DNA of 64,000 nt from Amblyornis subalaris (lineage: Eukaryota; Chordata; Aves; Passeriformes; Ptilonorhynchidae), in NCBI GenBank assembly GCA_018881555.1, contig JACAXG010000055.1, positions 5,292,978 through 5,356,977 of the forward strand, written 5' to 3'. Shown piece by piece: positions 27,543 to 39,890 of this stretch; position 1 is the first letter of the stretch; the number at the start of each line of letters is the position of its first letter. A program made the position numbers and the translations under genes. Under the pieces are notes generated by a model. It searched no databases. It had not been told where the DNA came from and worked only from the letters and a program-made list of their open reading frames with translations.

Positions 27543-27563
27543 CCCCCCCCCCCCCAAAAAAAA
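27543..27563. repeat. C13-A8 homopolymer junction
   Basis: Thirteen C (27543-27555) are followed directly by eight A (27556-27563). This is a simple low-complexity tract prone to sequencing error and length variation. Confidence 0.95.
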
Positions 27564-30500
27564 TAGAGTGAGATAAAAAGAGGGAAAAAGTTTACATGTA
27601 ATAATGATTTTTGTCTGGTCATAAGTCATTGGAATTTAAGAAGTGTTCAAAAATGCAGTTATGTGTTTTTCCTATATTTCTATTTTTCACATAGACTCAA
27701 TCAGAGAATTTCATTCCCTGAACCTGAGAATGATTTAAGTGTTTTCCAGTAGAGTTGTCTTGTGTTTAGTGCTTATTTAAAAAAACAAAAAATCAATTAA
27801 AGTTGAAACTGCAGTATGTTTCTCAACAGACACTGGAGAATCTATAAAACAAAGATATTATTACTACTCTGGCCTTAAGCCACCTGAGACAAGAGACTCA
27901 AAATACAACTACTGAAATCAGATTTAATTTTTCATGATGAGGAATTTAGGGAGCGTGAGACTTCTCACTGTTCTGGTCTGTCTTGTTGGACCACAAAGAT
28001 CCTTGAGCCAGGTTAAGTTAGGACAAAAATAAATATTTAGAGTGAGAGCGAAACAGTGGGGGAGGTATATACCCTCTCATCTTCTACTACTTGAAAACTT
28101 TATTATATGTTTATCTGTTACACATTTTTTTAAATGCCCATTGAGTATTATTAAATATGTATCTAATTGTTTTAAAGCATACTGTTTAAAACATCCTATG
28201 GCAGTGATTATTTTTGCAATTTCTCTATGCAGTATGAAAATTTTCCTTCTTTAACAAAAGGTTCTTTTGAATTCACTTCCACTTATTTCTTTGATGATCA
28301 GAAATTGTGTCAAAACATTCTTTATTCACTTTTTCCCCATCAGCTGTCTCAAAACTGTTTTCTGTCTCTATATGCAATCAGTCCTTTTACAGGCTGGAAA
28401 TATCTGTAGTTACAAAAGCTTTTTGTGCTTATTTCGGTTGTGTAGTAAATGGAAACTTCTTCAAGAGATTAGAACACCATGGATTCATAAATGAGGTTGT
28501 TTCCTATTTTTTCATTTCTTTATTTATTTCTCATGCCTTTTCTCCTGTCAAAAGTGAGTACTTCAGGTAATTTTCATAGTCCAGCTTGACTGTCTTAGTG
28601 GTTCATGTCATGCATGACATAAGATGTTTATGCTTTGCAGTGTTTTTACCTCTTTGCGTAAATCCAGACTGAATTTCATTTGTCGTTTCATTATTCAGTG
28701 GCACAACAGCTTTCTGTAACTTTTTGCAGCCAACTTTATTTTTTACCTGTAAAAGCTATTCTGAATAATTTTGCATCTCTACCAAACTGATATTTTTCAA
28801 GACCTCTTATTATTTTAGTGAACAACACAGATTCTATTCTGTTATTTTTGTCCTTTTAATTCATGAACACTTTCTCTGATTTGACAATAACTTGATTTTA
28901 GAATCTGGCTTAGTTACCTTGTTAGAAGTGTCTGAACATCTGAATATTTAATATCCAATTACTGACACGTGGGTAGTATCATACCTTTCAGATTTCTAGG
29001 CATTTGTCAATTTGACTGAAACTGGCTGGTAGGTTAAATGTTCTGGAGTAGAGGAGACAGACGTAGTGGGATATAACCTTTCCTGCCAGATGTAAAATGT
29101 GAACATGAAAGTTTAATTTTCTTAGGAAATAAAGGTAAAAATACTGTGCGGCTTGGTACTGACTCTTCTTGTCACTACCTGCCATATACTGTAAGAGGAA
29201 CCAGCTCCTGTATTAAAAAACATCAGCCTTCTCGGGAGACTGTTCTTAGGTCACACCTCTAGCCTTGATTTTGCCACCTCTTGTTTTCTCTTTGGGAATT
29301 TTTTTAGCTTCCTACCTCAGAGCTGGAATTCATTGTCCTACTGTCTACTGAGCCCAGCCTTGGTCTTGCCCGCTTCCATTATGATTCGGGAACACCTTTT
29401 CACATTGTTCTCTTTAAAAGTAGATGTAAAAGTATGGTTTAAATCATATTTACTTACTTGAAACCGTAGGAAGATGCAAACAAGTGAGAGAAGAACTTTT
29501 ATTGCAAGACTGGCAATCTAAATGTGTACTTGTTTTAACATAATGTCCTTGTTCTAACTCTGCATTTGTTTGGAAGTTTCTTGATCCCTTTGTATTCAGC
29601 AAGTCAGTATCTTCTCATCAATAGATTCCTGGTACATAAAGCTTCTGTTAAACTTGAGCAATTGAAAACTTTTTATAGTTTTTGAATCTTCGTCAGGCAA
29701 CTGACTGTCATCACCTTCCACCACATGGATAGTTACCTTCTGGGATAACTTTGTTGCCAGGGCAACCTTCCTTTGGAAGAGTTGTGCTCATTAGGAATTT
29801 ATTGTGGCAGGCAATTATACTTCAGTGCTACAACACTGAAGTCACTGACCTCTTACTGTTTGTCTTGTGCTAAGTGCAATCTGAAATAATAGAAAACTCA
29901 AAAAAAGAAGATATGAGTGTTAGTCAAAAAAAGGACCGCACTGCTTTAACCACATATATATGTGTATAACTTTATGTACAGTCTTTAACATGCCTAAGGA
30001 TTATGGGCACAAGGGAGAAAAAACAAGTTTCTTAAGCAATAATTCAGCTTTTCAGTGTGAATTTAAAATACACTCATTCGCATTTATATATGAATGTAAC
30101 TTGCAGGTTTTCTCCTAGAATAGAAAAAAAGCCAGATGGTATTTTTAGNATTATAATAGTGTGTATATATGATTGGTACTCTTTTGTTGATCATCCAAAT
30201 CTACTTTTTTAGCTTTTCCTATTTATTTTTTAGTTTCTTGTGAAGAGACAGGGTTCCCAAAATCTTGGTGAAAGCAGCCTAAGTGGGTCCTGATTTTCTG
30301 TTGGACCACATTCTAGCACAGAGCAGTGTGCACATTCGGCTTCCCAGCTGCAATCTGCAGTTACTTTAGCACTGGCAGTTATAAAACTGACAGTAGCAGC
30401 CTGTATGAGATGCTCAAATATATAAGTTGAATAAAAGTTGAAGTTGTTACCTGGCACAAATGCATGCCTTTGAATAGGTTTGTGTATTATTTGCCAATAC

Positions 30501-31868
30501 ATGGAAATTTTATGTGTATAGAGGTCTGTCAGATCTGGATCTCCAAAGTTCCTAGTCTGGCCTTCCTACGAGTCGGCTTACTGTGAGCAGCAAAGGTGGG
30601 GTGCGGTTTGAGGTATAAATGCAAAAATACAGATGCCTTTCTGTAAGTCTGTGTTCATTGCTGTGTTGGGTATCTAAGCTTCACCTAGTAAATAAAGTCA
30701 AGAGCCTAGAGAGAGATTTAGAGTGATTTATGAGATTTATGTTTTAGAGTGGCTNATCAGCTGAATCCCTTTTTAGGCTCTGTATTTACTACATCTTCAT
30801 TACCTTTGTAGCTTAAGTACACAGCATACTGATAGGCACTCAGATTTAGAAATCTTCATCTCAAAATGGAAGCTCTCTGTGTTTTTGCAAAATGTGAGTT
30901 AAAATTCCTTTAGTAATATTCAAAAGGACTTTTTATGATGTAAATTCTTCAGTGCTAGATCAACTGTTTTAATGTAAGTAAGTGTGGATTGCAAATATGT
31001 TTGTATATTGCTAATATTTGTCCATTTTTCTTTGGTAGCATTCATTGACATCAGGGAAGATTCAGTGTGGAAAATAAAAGAAGGAAAAAGATGTGTACCC
31101 ATACTCTTTTATGAGAAAAGTATTTGGACATGCAAAATCAAAACTCAGTGATATGCATAGGGAAGCCTGTAGGTTTTTCTAGGTTCAAGTCCTTTAAGGC
31201 AACTTCCAGTACTGTCAAAATAGATGTTAATTTTTCTGTGGCTAAATGAAAGTTGATTGTGAATGCAGAGAGAAAGTACTTTCTCTTATGCTTAGCTTAA
31301 AGAATGTAAATAATCTCATTGATTTCAACAGAACAAGTCATGAATTTTGTTATTTAAGCATGTACTCTCAAGTGCTTTATTGATCAGGATCTTGATGAAT
31401 GAATATAGGATACTCGTAGAATGTTAGATACAGTCTAGAAAATAGTTTGTTTTGCTCCTTAGCTGCTTTGAAGTAGTCAGTGTTTCTAGAAGAAGCCTTT
31501 ATTAAAATTAATATTGTTCTTAAAGCCCAAACTCTGAAAGAGAATTGTCTTACTATATAAGAAGACAAAAATGAAAATTGCCTTTCTTAAATCCATATGC
31601 TCTTTAATTTTGTGTATCTTTTAGATTCTGTACACATCAGACTTTCCTAACACTTTTCTGTAATTTAATTTTAAAATTAGTATCTCTATTCCCCATGTAT
31701 TCCCTTGGTCTCTGGATTATGTATATGTTTGTAAAAGTTCTCAGCAGTGCCCAGTGAGAGAACAAGAGGTAGTGGGCACAAATTGAAACACATAGAATTC
31801 TATGTGAACACAAGAAAACACTTTTTCCTGTGAAGGTCATCAAACTGCCATTGGTCGCCTAATTTATG

Positions 31869-32009
31869 GGGTTTCCATCCTTGGAGATATTCAGATACCG
31901 GCTGGACATGGTCCTAGACAACCATGTCTAGGTGACCCTACTTTAGCAGGGTGATTAGGATCTTAGATGATCTCAAGAGGTCCTTTCCAACTTAAATGAT
32001 TCTGTGATT
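31869..32009 (+). mobile_element. CR1 LINE 3' tail (~140 bp), sense
   Basis: The segment contains 'TCCATCCTTGGAGATATTCA' (31875-), 'CCGGCTGGACATGGTCCTAG' (31898-), 'GATGATCTCAAGAGGTCC' and 'TTCCAACTTAAATGATTCTG' in CR1 3' UTR order. It ends in the ATGATTCTGTGATTT terminal repeat. It is strongly 5'-truncated. Confidence 0.92.
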
Positions 32010-32531
32010 TATATTAGACATAAGTTAAATGAGTAAGTATTAAGAGTAGCTGCTTCACATCTGTTTTGCCTATGTAGACTGGGAAGTCAGGAACTGAGAA
32101 TATATCACATACTTTTTAAAAAGAGTTTTCTTGCGTGTGTTTGAAAGAGATGTGTCCACATTTTCTACTTGAGACATCTAAATGAAGTAATCACGAACAC
32201 ATTTTCTGCCTTTGTTTCCACATACGCTGTTGGTCATTACTACAACTTTGCTTACATTGGTGTCATGCTTTCCTGCTCCACAATGTGACAAATCATCTAG
32301 AATGGCAAAGGTGAATGTCTTTCTGATGAGTGAGCCATCACAGGTTTCCTGGCATGTGGAGCTGTCCATCTTTGCTGTGATTTCACTGTTGATTTCAGAT
32401 GTGTAATTTTCTGTTGGATAAGTTTCCATCTAGATCAGTTTAATTATCTGTCTCTTTATATGTCTGTGTAACTCTTTATGTTGCCATAAATGAAATCACG
32501 TAAGTACGTGGTGAGCTTATGCTTTGTCCTA

Positions 32532-32691
32532 AGGAACAGATTGCCCAGAGAGGGTGTGGAGTCTCTCTCACTGGAGATATTCCAGAACTGTCTGGACACA
32601 GTCCTGTGCAATGTGCTCTCGGAGGACCCTGCTTGAGCAGGGAGGTTGGACCAGATGACCCAGTGTGATCTCTTCCAGTGATTCTGTGATT
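32532..32691 (+). mobile_element. CR1 LINE 3' tail (~160 bp), sense
   Basis: The segment contains 'GGAACAGATTGCCCAGAGAG' (32534-), 'GGAGATATTCCAGAACTG' and 'GAGGTTGGACCAGATGACC' (32642-). It ends in TTCCAGTGATTCTGTGATTTT, the CR1 3' terminus. It lies about 520 bp downstream of another CR1 tail in the same orientation. The two differ in sequence, so they are separate insertions of different CR1 subfamilies rather than a recent duplication. Confidence 0.93.
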
Positions 32692-34893
32692 TTATTGTGT
32701 TCAATGTGGCATTAAATGACTTCTCATTAGATAGCAGATAAATTACTGGAGGTGTTCATTAAACTTACTATTTGCTTCTATTTACAAATTTATTTTCCTA
32801 TTCCTCTAAAAAAAGAGGCACTTTCATGTTGCTTCAGTGAGGAAACTCCTTCAGCACTGCTGCTTATGCAAATAGGCTAACACTTTCTAGATGAATTGAT
32901 TTTATGTTCTGGATATTTTGTTAATAAAATGGCAATAAAGGGAGAAATGTGCTTAATCTAAGAGAGAAATACTAAAATCTTACTGAAAAAGCCTCGTGCA
33001 CTTCTGCTTTGTTAGTGTGCTTTATTGTTATCCCAGATATTCAGTGAAGATTAGGTAAATATGTCAGATTTCAATCTACTTGGATTATTGTTTCAACTGC
33101 TGTCAGGTGTATGGTTGTTTTCTGAAAACTTACCTCTCTCTGGTACTGCGTGCTTCCTATTGATTGAATAGGTATTCTCTCAGTTTACTTAGACCTATTT
33201 TGAGTCCTCTGAATGACCCATCTTCCGAAGTATCACTACCAGATATGACTCTGTTGGAATTTAATTCTGTTGTTTCCATCTGAGTCANACAGATCTGCAT
33301 AAACCAGATTCTTAAACTAAGTAACATCAGTGCTTCTGAAAAGTAGGTCATTCTTTACATACAGTATTGCTAAATGTTGTAACCTGTTTTAGTTCAGTTA
33401 TTCCTGGTTTATCTTAACAAAATTGTTCCAGTGTCTATATAACATACTGTTTATTTTGAGTTATTAAATTTCATTATAGAACTGCCAATACAGTAATCTA
33501 AAACTAGTATGTAAAGTCAGAGATTTCTTAATTTTAGCTATACACTATAAAAATTTTGTAAGCTAAGTGATGGCTGTAGAAATAGGTAACTGTAAGTTTG
33601 TCTTCAGGGAATTTGTTTATGGCAAACTGGTTCACTGTTGATAAAGAGTACCTTTGATGATGCATGAAGCAGTTCAGATCCAAGCTATTGAGTGCTCCCA
33701 GCTGCATGGCTTTTACAAACCACATGGATTTCTCTTAGAGTAAGGAAAGTAGGGGAGAGTAAACTTCCTTCATTACTTTAAAAATTGATTGTTATTATTG
33801 GATCTGAAACACTACTGAAAAAATTTCAAATATACTGTAAGCATTATTTAATACAATATAGCGAAATAATTGCCACTGTCTTTGCAGTGTGTTCAGTTCA
33901 GATTCATTCAGCGTAAGTTATGCTGGCTTGTTTCACTTCTTCTGACTTTAGGAACCAATAAAAAAAAAAGGAAAAAGGAAAAAAAGAGGGGAACACTCCA
34001 TTACAAGCATTCTTATCTGAAACTTCTTTGAGTTTATGGCTTTTTTCTTATACCCGTCATGTTCTTTAAACATGAGAACTAGTGTACGCAATGCTTGCAT
34101 TCTGTTTGTGTCCCTTTTTTTGTCATGGATGCAGGGACTCCCCAGTGAAGGTTGTGAGCAGGGATGTGGAGTCAGTGTGTAAGTCACAATTCCCAGGAGA
34201 AGGAGCCAGAGTACAACAGGAACTTTGCAGGGCCCCCCTGCAATGCAGGATGGAGCTGCTCCTTCCTCCCATAGAGCCCTTTCTCACTGAGCTTCACTGA
34301 TGTGTTTTAAGACTACATTACAATTAAGATTACACTACAATTTCAAGTTGTTTAGTTAAGTATTTTAAAACTGGAATCTACTTAGTTCTCTTTTCTGAAG
34401 CTCCAGTTAGTTGTGTTGGTTATTGGTGTCTGCAGAAGTGAGCATTAACAACCAAACCGTGACCACCATTTGACTTTTCCCTTTTCGTCCTGATGTCTTG
34501 TTGTTGTTAAAACCTGAAAAAATGTAAAAGCATCCTAACATGTTGTACAGTTCTCTGGTTCCTTGTTTCAAATTTGTTAAGACATCCATAGCTAATGAAG
34601 CCTGCACAGAAAATCTATTAAATGTTAAAGATAATTTTAACTCTTTGCCACTGTGTAAGACATAATACCTAAATTCAAACACAACTTTGGGGGGTGGGGG
34701 GGAGAAAGGACAAACCAATATTCAACAAATCCAGTAAAATCCAGTAAAAATACCTTCTTTATAGCAGCATAGATACTTGTAGAGGGATTATGAAATTGGT
34801 ATAATTACTGTTGGTTTCTGAGATACACATCATTAGAACTACATAAAATATTAAGAATCTTCTTTTGTCTCTCCAGTGCTTTAGCTCCTAGTA

Positions 34894-35250
34894 ATGATCA
34901 CTACTTCTTTAATATTCTGGCCTTTCTTGTATTCCTGGTACATGACAGTCTTGTGCTTTGCTCTGCCACTTGCATTGTCCTTGGCTGTCTATTTTGAGAG
35001 CTTTTCTACCCTTTCTTCCAGTCTCATGGGGGTTCTTGATTCTTTTTTACTCTTCTCCATCCTATTCATGGGTGATCTGAGGCTTTCTTACAATTTCACT
35101 GTCAGCTTATGCTGATGATTTGCATATCTACTTTTTTTGTTCCTGACCTGTCTTCCGTAGTTAAGATACACGTTTCAGAACGTCTGTATGACAGTTCTCT
35201 CGAGATAGCTGACGACAATTACTGATACCAAGAATTCCTCTTTTCCTCAA
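34894..35250 (+). mobile_element. Ancient decayed LINE reverse-transcriptase fragment (L2/CR1-superfamily-like)
   Basis: Conceptual translation over three frames shows the order of motifs of a LINE RT domain. A 'SSSLMGV' and 'FSILFMGDL' stretch (about 35010-35080) stands where intact elements have S...GVPQGS-LGP-LFxxYM. It is followed by 'YADDLHIY' (35108-35131), the catalytic YxDD box. After a frameshift come 'DLSSVVKIHVSERL' and 'SLEIADDNY' (about 35144-35224). These sit where related elements have a DLS.......L..I..WM..NYL segment. 'QEFLF' follows, in the place of KTEFLL. Frameshifts and stops mean it is long dead. Borders are set by where the motifs stop being visible. It is much more degraded than the CR1 copies here, so presumably older. 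The family assignment is inference. Confidence 0.7.
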
Positions 35251-38200
35251 CAGATCTCTTGCTTCTCTTGTTCTGTAGGTTTTTGTAGTAGGTCCTGCGT
35301 AGGATTTTTTTGTTCAACATATTTTTCTCTTACATTTTCCAGACAATCTGTACTGTACTTTCCCCTCCGAGAATTTCAAAAAGCCCAGTTCTTACTCTTA
35401 CTTTGAATTTTCCTCTAATACAAATAATATGAATCTCTTTAAATCAGATAGAATATGTAATTTTCTTCTTCTGTCATTACTCAGATGTTCCATCATTCAT
35501 TTCCTTCATTTTCTTGACATTTTTCTCTGTAAGTATTCATATGGTTATCCCTATTTAGTTTCTTTTGTCCCAGCAGTAGTTCAGGAACTACTGATCAAAA
35601 AACTCTAACTATTTCAAAGTGTATATAAATCTGTGATAAATTTTGGCTGTTCTGTGCTTAGTTGGAATTAATATTTTTGTAGTGTGAAACTGAAATAACA
35701 CTACTTATGCTGCAGTATTTAGGTGAATATGAAGAAGTTCTAAAGTGATGCCTCAGAAATGGACAGTGATTTTCAAACTAAATCTGATTTCAGCAGTCCT
35801 CTGGGCTGTCTTCAGTGAGCATTATTCCACTGAATTTTTGTAGCCTTTAACTGTTAAGATTCATTTCTACACAACAAAAAATTTCAGCATAGGAATCTTC
35901 AGCTGGGCCTTTGTTCCAAAATTAAGTTGTCGTGATTATTCAGATCTCGGAACAGGGTATATACTGTGAAAGTCCAATTTGTGAAATATGTAGTTATTGT
36001 GCTGGTTATTCTGATGAGGTATACAAATCAGTTATTACTAATAATACTTGCGTATTTTAAATTAGTGAATTAATTTGATGCTTCCATCTTTTGTTTTGAA
36101 TTTTGCCTAGTCTATTTACCTTTTTGAAAACATGTCTGTGAATGAGCATTCATTTCTGTATTCAACATTTTTGACTACACCCTCATCCACTTCCACTACG
36201 TGTGTAATAAACCATATAACAAACTTGTACACGGTAGTCAGAGGGTAAGATTCATTTCAGGTAACTCAGTTGTCTTCAGCAATATTCCGTAGGATGGTAA
36301 TATCTTTAAATGAAGCTAAAAATCAAATTTCTCTAAAACACTCACTCAAGACTAATTATAATTTCTGAATCACAACTTGAGCATCATTACTGTGCTGCAA
36401 TGCTGTCATGACTTTGTAAACAATGAAAGAGTTTACAAAGTGAAAATAGCTGTTGTGGGAAACATCTTTCAGAGATGGTGACTCCACATCTGCTGTTGTA
36501 GTTTTTGAAAGCTATGACTGGTGGTAACTGAAGGAAGATAAATTTCGATTCAAGCTGGATGTACGTGGGTTAAATTCTGGAACTGTATTTTTCCACAGTA
36601 GGGAGGGAAAAATAGGATTTGATTTTTATTTAACAAAAAAGTTTATTGTTCTTTATATAGCTTTCTCGATTTGTATTAACCCTGATGTTTGAGAAATACG
36701 GAGTTCATAGAATCAGATAGAAGTTGAATTGTGTGTTGCCAATGGCACAAGTTTGTCATTCAGGTATGCTGACAGAGGATGCAAAAAATGCCTTTGGGAA
36801 CTTCATTTGAAGGTAACTTATGACCTGAAAAAATCATACTTTTTTCTTTTAAGTACCTCTGGTTGAACTGGTAACTTGTGAAGTTGAAAGATACCCTTTT
36901 CTCTAATGTTTATAATGTGCTGTATACTGAATTTAGCTACTATTATTTTGAAAGGTTGAATATTATTACAGTAAGGATACTTCAGCCAACTTTAGCAAAG
37001 TAATAAAGCACACTTGTATTTAGTTGATTACTGTGATTTCATTTGACTTGCAGGGGTTCACAATGCTTTAATTTCACCTAGGCTAGCATTTATTTCTTCA
37101 CTGTCTTAAGCAGCACTGACAGTTCACCAATCTTTCTACCTTTGTTTCCAAGTCCTCCAACTGCATCTTTCATATTTTCCTTTTTTTCCCCCTTCCCCTT
37201 GAAATAAAGAATGTTTTCTCTCTCTAGTACCATTAAGCTGTTGTTTTAAAGATGTGTTTTTTACAGCCATGGAAACTTGAACAATGTGGTGTTAATAGCC
37301 ATGCTGCTCATTATGAGGTTTGGACTTGTAGGTGCTTATAGGCAATATCCTGTAGAAACCTCAGCCCAAAATGCTTTGATCTTCCCATCATCTCCTATTG
37401 CCTTCAGTTACTTGCTAATGTGAACGCTGACATAAGCTTTCAGATAACCCTATTTGATCCATCTCACATAATCCTGGATTAATTAGACATTATGTCGAGG
37501 CCAGCAGTGCATTTTGTTATTATATGGAGATCAGTGCAGTCTATCAAATGGTTCTTAGTTGGTATCTAATGTTACTCAGTGCATCTTCAACATCTGCTCA
37601 AAAAATGGAAAAGCCGTGCACATTTTACAATAGTTATTTCAGACTATTTGTGCTTGTTTAACAAAAATTCACATATATCTAGATTTGCTGACGTTGCTGT
37701 ATCACAATAGAATCATTGGGTATCATGATTACATGATAAACTACAAGATAAAATCCATAATTTATTTCTGCAACCATAAATCAGAACAAAGCACAGCAGG
37801 TCACCTTGTCATAGAAAGAGCTCAGGTTAGTCAAGCAGGACCTGCTTTTCATAAAACCGTGCCGACTATTTTGCAAATCTTTCAATTTGTGTTTTAGTAA
37901 TTTTTTCCTGTATAGCTCAACAATTCAAAAAAATTATTGTTTAGTTTTCCATATATGTAAACTAGTTACAAATACCATGTACATTTTTAAAATATAGTTG
38001 CATCTTCACAAGTAAACATACAGGTAGTTGTGCTTAATTTCTTTTTAAATTATTATTTTGTGAGAGGACAGTGTTTATAGATGCCATCATGAGGTGCCAT
38101 TCAGTGTGTTTCAGTTTATTTTCCATGGAAGTTTGCATTGGAAAAATGTGATACCAGTGCTTTTCAATTTAAATACATTAGCATCCACTAAGGAAGTTGC

Positions 38201-39749
38201 AATACCTGTATTTTGAAGGGCGATGTATCTTGTGCAAGCTGATGGATTGTGTTAATCGAATCAAACTGTCAAAGCAATCCTTCTAACAATATTCTTCTTC
38301 ATAAACCCAGTAAGCGTTTGAACTTGTGTTTTATGCCTTTTTCCTAGCAGAAAGTAAGCACTGATCACACTCAAAAGTATTTAAAAATGAGAATATTAAC
38401 AAAGATTTAACTGGCAAGCTGGTATGCAACTGTGAGTAATGAACAGGAAAACCTACGTCATGCCAGTTGCTCATCAGCAATAATTAAGTTTATAAACTTA
38501 CAGCTGATACTTTAAAAAGAACTGAGGCACATATTTTCTATACTTTTTAATATAGCATTTCAATCAAAGATACTTTCCTTTTTGAGGATAGCTGATTAGT
38601 AGTGATTCATACAAAGCTCACGTTATCTTCGTGTGTGATAGTGTTTCAACCTGCAGATTAAGTAATATTTTAAAACAGAGATTCATTAGAAGAGGTTTAT
38701 TTCTAATTTTGGGGTGATGATATTTTTTTTCTACTGACTAAACCTGAGATTTTTTTAGAGGGAGTTTAAGAATTCCAGAAAACTTTATTATCTGGAAGCA
38801 ACTGGAAATAATACCAGTACTTGTAACATTGTTTGAGGTAATTTTGTTTAAAGATTAACTACAACAGGACTATCTCAGAGTATTTGAAATGTCTTTTTTA
38901 CCATGTTTCTTTAAAAGTCCTCAAGTTTGATGTCATATTTTATTAGATATTTTTGGTATTAAAATTCAGGCTGGTGTAATTGGTTTTAGTTGATTAATGT
39001 ACTAAAATTGAAAAAAAAAATGTATTTTCTCAGCTGGACTGAGGATGGCAATGAAGTAGAAAAAATAAAAGAAAAAGACATGTCTAAGTATCATTTTATC
39101 CTGGTGTACTTTAGATATACTTAGTTATTTTAACACTGTCATTACTTTCTGTTGTATTACGCTACTTCAGAGACTGAACACAGAGGAAATATTAATAGCT
39201 GTGGTGATTTATTATTAAAATGTGAAATTGTAGAAAGGTTGCACAGAAATACTACTGTTGAGGAACAGATTAAAAAACCCCGACAAAACACATTTCAGGG
39301 TAGTTTGCAGTTAAGATATCTTTAGTGAGTCTTTTTTTGTTATCAAATTTGACATAATACAGTTGCTGACTAGTTATCAATTCAGAGAAGACAGCGCAAG
39401 CCTCTGGGAAGTATTAATGGAAAGATATTTTGATATAGCACTATTTCTCTTTTTTTACTGTGAAGGAACTTCCTTTGTTGATTACAGATTAAAAAAGGTC
39501 ATTCAGTTGCTTTCAAATGCACAACAGATGAAGTCAAAACAAAACAGATATTCCTTTATTTCATATCTGAACAAAAGAGTAGTATCTTGTAGCATAACAA
39601 GTAGAAAGTTTTCAGATAAAAATAAAATTTTTAAGTTGATGGACAGAAAGTACTGCAGATGTCTGAGTTCCTACATGTGCTACTTGTGCATGCATTATGT
39701 AAATGTTACATATTTAATTTTGAACATGTCGTTATTTAGTATCGCCACG

Positions 39750-39890
39750 AGTGATGAGGAAAGGAAGGTGAATAACAGGATAGGAAAGCTTGCAGCTGGT
39801 AACAGTTCATTCAGAATAAGCATAGAACTGAACTTAAAAACCAAGAAANGCAAAAAGACCTTCTGCTACAGAGTGACAAAAATGCAATAG
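39750..39890 (+). mobile_element. Possible ancient LINE remnant (post-RT segment)
   Basis: The last 46 codons of the longest open frame in the window (39363-39890, 175 codons) read 'SDEERKVNNRIGKLAAGNSS' and then '...LNLKTKKxKKTFCYRV'. This resembles the 'EI..RI.KA..AF..L.......L.LKTK..LYR.V' segment found after the RT domain in several LINE clades. The preceding 129 codons show no RT motif and look like chance coding. One N is at 39849. Evidence is motif resemblance only; it could be accidental. Confidence 0.3.

Noticed and set aside
29290..29450. Possible LINE C-terminal tail (open stretch with FHYDSGTPFHIVLFKSRCKS)
   Set aside because: Only the FKS..KS piece resembles the usual FKS.LKT.LF tail and no neighbouring motif supports it.
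36702..36730. 'CATAGAATCAGATAGAAG' looked like an antisense CR1 terminus
   Set aside because: No following TTGGAAGGGACC block; too short to support.
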